A stretch of 64,000 bases of DNA from CBDCMJ01 sp965218875 (GTDB lineage Bacteria; Chloroflexota; Dehalococcoidia; Lucifugimonadales; UBA3495), in NCBI GenBank assembly GCA_965218875.1, contig OZ244707.1, positions 2,108,001 through 2,172,000 on the forward strand, in the 5' to 3' direction. Below are positions 60,893 through 64,000 of the stretch, piece by piece. The notes under the pieces are model-generated. The model saw only the letters and a program-made list of their open reading frames with translations, was not told where the DNA came from and did no database searches. Numbering within the stretch: the stretch's first letter is position 1; every line of letters starts with the position of its first letter. Both the position numbers and the translations under genes were made by a program.

Positions 60893-62128
60893 ATGCGCTA
60901 CACGGCCGACCTTCACCTGCACTCCTCCTTTGCTTACGCCTGCAGCAAGCATTCGACTCTGGACAACCTTGCGTCGTGGGCCGCGATCAAGGGCATCGAT
61001 CTCCTGACGTCCGCCGACTTTACCCATCCCGTCTGGAAAGACGAGCTGAAGCGCCGGCTGTCGCCGTCCAAGCCGGGCCTGTTTTCCTTCGGGGGCGTCG
61101 ACTTCGTGCTCGGCTCGGAAGTCAGCTGCGTCTACCGCCAGGGCGGCAGGCAGCGGAGGGTCCACCTGCTGCTGCTGGTCCCGGACTTCTCAACCGTGGA
61201 CCGGATATGCGCCGCGCTGGCGGAGGCCCGCTGCAACCTGGATGCCGACGGGCGTCCCACCGTCAAAATGTCCGCCAGGGACTTCACCTGCTTGTGCCTG
61301 GACGTCAACCCCGACTGCATCATAATTCCGGCCCACGCCTGGACACCCTGGTACGGGATGTTCGGCTCCAAGTCCGGGTTCGACTCCCTGGAGGAGTGCT
61401 TTCAGGACATGAGCCGTTGGGTGCGCGCCGTCGAGACCGGGCTCTCCTGCGATCCGGCTATGGTTTGGTCCATTCCCGACCTGGCGGGGAGAAGCATCGT
61501 GTCCTTCTCCGACGCTCACTCCCCGCCCAAGTTGGGCCGGGAGGTCACAGTCTTCGAGGGAGAGCTGAGCTACCCCGGGCTTGCGGCGGCGCTGACCGAG
61601 GAAGCGATAGCCTACACCGTGGAGTATTACCCCCAGGAGGGGAAGTACCACCACACCGGGCATCGCAAGTGCGGCGTGAGCCAGACACCGGAAGAAACGC
61701 GGCGCTTGGGGACCGCTTGCCCGGTCTGCCGCCGTCCCCTAACCCTGGGAGTGCTGCACCGGGTGGCGGCCCTGTCCACCACCCCACCCGGCACGCAAGG
61801 CCCTGCCGCCTGCAGCCCTGACGGCTTTGTGCGTGACTCCCGGTCCAGGCCCCCGTTTATCCGGCTGGTCCCGTTGCTGGAGTTGATTGCCCAGGATAAA
61901 CGCGTTGGCCCCGGGGCCAAGGCCGTGGCAGCCGAGTACGACCGTCTTACCCGTGAGCTGGGAGGTGAGCTCCGGGTCCTGATGCACGCCGATGCCGCCG
62001 AACTGGAGAGGTCCGCCGGGGAGGCTTTGGCCCAAGCAGTGCTCCGGGCGAGGATGGGGGACGTGGTGGTGGAGCCGGGATTCGACGGAGTATACGGCAG
62101 GGTCCTGGCCCCGCAGCCGCAGGGGTAA
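60893..62128 (+). CDS. Endonuclease Q-like PHP-domain nuclease
   Basis: 411 residues. PHP motifs: DLHLHSSFAYACSK (HxH), SADFTHPVW, LGSEVSCVYRQGGRQRRVHLLLL, IIIPAHAWTPWYGMFGSKSGFDSLEECF, AVETGLSCDPAMVWSIP and VSFSDAHSPPKLGRE. A C-terminal zinc-ribbon-like part follows (KYHHTGHRKCGVSQTPEETRRLGTACPVCRRPLTLGVLHRV). This order matches EndoQ, which nicks 5' to deaminated bases and abasic sites. EndoQ is best known from Thermococcales and some bacteria, so with the UDG and Tag genes it adds to a deamination-repair theme. ATG 60893 has no ribosome site and may be leaderless. Confidence 0.88.
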   Translation: MRYTADLHLHSSFAYACSKHSTLDNLASWAAIKGIDLLTSADFTHPVWKDELKRRLSPSKPGLFSFGGVDFVLGSEVSCVYRQGGRQRRVHLLLLVPDFSTVDRICAALAEARCNLDADGRPTVKMSARDFTCLCLDVNPDCIIIPAHAWTPWYGMFGSKSGFDSLEECFQDMSRWVRAVETGLSCDPAMVWSIPDLAGRSIVSFSDAHSPPKLGREVTVFEGELSYPGLAAALTEEAIAYTVEYYPQEGKYHHTGHRKCGVSQTPEETRRLGTACPVCRRPLTLGVLHRVAALSTTPPGTQGPAACSPDGFVRDSRSRPPFIRLVPLLELIAQDKRVGPGAKAVAAEYDRLTRELGGELRVLMHADAAELERSAGEALAQAVLRARMGDVVVEPGFDGVYGRVLAPQPQG

Positions 62129-62196
62129 CAGCCAAGGACCCTGGCCGGAGTTGGCGCCGGCGCAGCCTCGGTTTTCCCGCCTACCGTGGTGAGGCG

Positions 62197-64000
62197 CTAG
62201 GGAGGGCCAAGCTCCAACCGGGATGCCTCGCCGGATATCGGGTTGTAGGCTCCGCCGGTGATCCGCAGCCCCGCTTCCAGGCCGGCCGGCGGCCTGGAGC
62301 CCTCCGGGCCGGTGAGGAGGGTCGACTCGGTGACCAAGAGCGTGGTCAACTCTAGATGGTTGCCGGATATGGTGAGTCTGACATCCTGGCCGGGGGCGTC
62401 GGAGATACCCCGGATGAAGCCGCTGACCGGCGAGGTCAGGTGCGACTTGATGCTGAGGGTCAGCAGGTCATCGCTTCCTCTTTCGTACTGGGTGTTGGGG
62501 CGGACCACGTAGCCGAGGCGGACCTGATCGATAGAGATGCGTCTGCCGTCCCGGATAATGACGGTGTCGGCGGTGTGGTTGAACATCCTGACGGCGCCGT
62601 CGGGGGTCAGGATGGAAATATTGTCTGGCAGCACCTTGCGCACCAGGCTGTAGACTACCCCGTTTAGGTAGGACCAGTAGTCGTTGGGAGAAGGTTCCGC
62701 GACGAGTACGTCCAACCCAATGACTTCCGCCGACTCAGGATCGAAAGTCACGGCCGCCATGGACCCGAGCAGGGACCGGAGGGTTGACGGCGAGATGCCC
62801 GCGGCGACCCCGCTGCGGGGGGATATCTCCAGGGTAAGCGCGGCGTTCTGCAACTCGTCGTGAACGATGATGGTCCACACCGTGCCGCTGCGGCTGACGT
62901 CGGTAATACGCCCGATCGCTTCTCCCCGCTGGGCCGAGCGCAGCAACTCCCTGGCTTTATTCGGTTCCAGGACCAGGGCGGGCAGCAGCATCACCTGGGC
63001 CGCCGCGGCCGAGGTCAGTCCGTACCACAGCCTCACCCGGCTGCCCAATTCCAAGTCCGCGAACCCGGCCTCTCTCCCCCCGAATTCTCCAACGTAGGAG
63101 GCGGTGTCCGCGTCTCCCCTGAGCCAGGTCTCCGCCGCCGCGGCCGGCAGCCCGGGCGGTCCCCTCCACAGGGTGGCGCGGAGGGGTATTGTGACCGGAA
63201 TGGATTCCAGGCCCTCCTCTCGCACGATGACACTTCGGCTGGGCGGGTCGACGGAGGTGATGAGGCCGGTGACGTCGACCATCGGCTCTCCCGCATCGTA
63301 CCGGGATAGGGCCGCGGAGTAGGCGTCAAAGACCGGCTTCGAACGCTGTTGGACCAGGTCTCCCGGCGCGGCCGCTTGCTGCGCCATGCCGCGCAAGATG
63401 GTCAAATGACTGGCGCTGCGGCTGATCAGCCTCTGTCGAAGCGCGTTGAACGTCTCTTGGGCGTCTGCGCTTTGGGCCAGGGCCAGGGCCGATTCTAGGC
63501 GCGCCAGGCCTGCCAGTGCCGGCTCGACTCCGCTCACCGCCAGGGCGCCGGTGTCCAGGTCCTGGGTGAGCACGGCGGTGACCAAGTCGCCCGGTTGCAG
63601 CTCGCGCGCGCCCCCAGGGACCGAGGCCGCTATAAGGTGACCGGCCTTGTCTTGCAGGCTAACCGTCCCCGCTTCTCCGTCGGCGGAAACTACAAGCCCG
63701 ACAAAATGGCGGCTGGCCGCCGGGCGGTCCGGGCGCACGGCCACCCGCAGCGCTTGGTCTCCGGCGGCGAGGACCGCCACCCTGTCTCCCGTCGACAGGT
63801 CGTCCGGCGTCGCCGCCGCCAAGCCCGGCGCCCGCACTACGGTGCCCGCGGTGACGGCCAGGTTCTCCGTAGCAGTGCCCGTGTCCACGGCGACGCGGAC
63901 GTCTTCCCCTTCGGCGGGGTCCCCGGTGACGCTCAGGACCGTACCGAAGACACCCCGCACGTCATCGGACTGTCCGTAGACTGCGGGCGCGGCCAGCAGG
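62197..64000 (-). CDS. Large exported protein of unknown function, N-terminus cut by the edge
   Basis: At least 600 residues. At the right edge the frame reads LLAAPAVYGQSDDVRGVFGTVLSV, the end of a signal peptide with an AVYGQ-type cleavage site, so the start lies just outside the window. The rest is a series of small beta-barrel-like units, each with VxGxVxSxD...TVxLxxxxG patterns (FVGLVVSADGEAGTVSLQDKAG, VTGLITSVDPPSRSVIVREEG, AIGRITDVSRSGTVWTIIV), separated by an alpha-helical stretch (LARLESALALAQSADAQETFNALRQRL). It resembles DUF5666-type repeats. Probably extracytoplasmic; function unknown. Confidence 0.65.
   Translation of the reverse strand, partial: LLAAPAVYGQSDDVRGVFGTVLSVTGDPAEGEDVRVAVDTGTATENLAVTAGTVVRAPGLAAATPDDLSTGDRVAVLAAGDQALRVAVRPDRPAASRHFVGLVVSADGEAGTVSLQDKAGHLIAASVPGGARELQPGDLVTAVLTQDLDTGALAVSGVEPALAGLARLESALALAQSADAQETFNALRQRLISRSASHLTILRGMAQQAAAPGDLVQQRSKPVFDAYSAALSRYDAGEPMVDVTGLITSVDPPSRSVIVREEGLESIPVTIPLRATLWRGPPGLPAAAAETWLRGDADTASYVGEFGGREAGFADLELGSRVRLWYGLTSAAAAQVMLLPALVLEPNKARELLRSAQRGEAIGRITDVSRSGTVWTIIVHDELQNAALTLEISPRSGVAAGISPSTLRSLLGSMAAVTFDPESAEVIGLDVLVAEPSPNDYWSYLNGVVYSLVRKVLPDNISILTPDGAVRMFNHTADTVIIRDGRRISIDQVRLGYVVRPNTQYERGSDDLLTLSIKSHLTSPVSGFIRGISDAPGQDVRLTISGNHLELTTLLVTESTLLTGPEGSRPPAGLEAGLRITGGAYNPISGEASRLELGPP

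Overview
The window looks like a GC-rich chromosome segment from an uncultured Chloroflexota bacterium, most likely Dehalococcoidia/SAR202-like. This is inferred from gene content: a luciferase-like flavin oxidoreductase, paired CaiB-type CoA transferases, several metal-dependent amidohydrolases, a pyruvate/2-oxoacid:ferredoxin oxidoreductase with fused gamma and delta subunits, a DUF7700-like tandem-domain protein, and abundant short dispersed repeats of the GTCATTCCG...GAGGAATCT type. No rRNA or tRNA gene was recognised and no CRISPR array is present.

Layout. 1-5.7 kb is an insertion-sequence graveyard: a 5'-truncated unknown gene at the edge, an IS5-family element, an AT-richer organomercurial-lyase-like gene, fragments of an rve-type transposase, a SRAP/YedK gene and an IS66 transposase, then about 1.1 kb of tandem repeats. 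5.7-12.6 kb holds housekeeping genes (MeaB-type GTPase, DUF429, two HPF-like ribosome hibernation factors, an NfeD-SPFH pair, a GntR regulator). 12.6-16.0 kb is a porGD-porA-porB operon next to that regulator. 16.1-21.7 kb is accessory DNA: an aspartic-protease pair with a frameshift, a fragment of a second porB, a HicAB-like toxin-antitoxin module, a coiled-coil tail-anchored protein and a repeat-riddled HTH gene pair. 21.9-30 kb is acyl-CoA/organic-acid catabolism (FMN hydroxy-acid oxidase, TenA, acyl-CoA synthetase, enoyl-CoA hydratase, two CoA transferases, ABM monooxygenase). 30.5-39 kb has thiol-redox proteins, an LLM oxidoreductase, a desaturase, a frameshifted acyl-CoA ligase, MOSC, HtrA and RraA. 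39.8-49.7 kb has a secreted protein with an amber codon at its signal cleavage site, DNA-repair glycosylases, a SirB1-like protein, two amidohydrolases, a DUF59 protein and an SDR. 49.8-54.7 kb is a probable acquired island: two repeat-variable coiled-coil genes, a type IIG restriction-modification enzyme, and a truncated TPP-enzyme gene split by a miniature inverted-repeat element. 54.7-64 kb has a STAS protein, RecQ with extra HTH domains, GroEL, an EndoQ-like nuclease and a large exported protein cut by the right edge.

How the genes fit together. The por operon would link CoA-thioester metabolism to ferredoxin; a PdhR/FadR-like operator lies in the leader of the adjacent GntR gene, suggesting autoregulation and possible control of por. 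The CoA ligases, CoA transferases, hydratase, amidohydrolases and flavin oxidoreductase fit heterotrophic breakdown of organic acids or ring-cleavage products, but no complete named pathway can be assigned. The other strong theme is genome decay by small repeats: at least five families of non-coding elements occur in several copies, and one can be seen splitting a gene.
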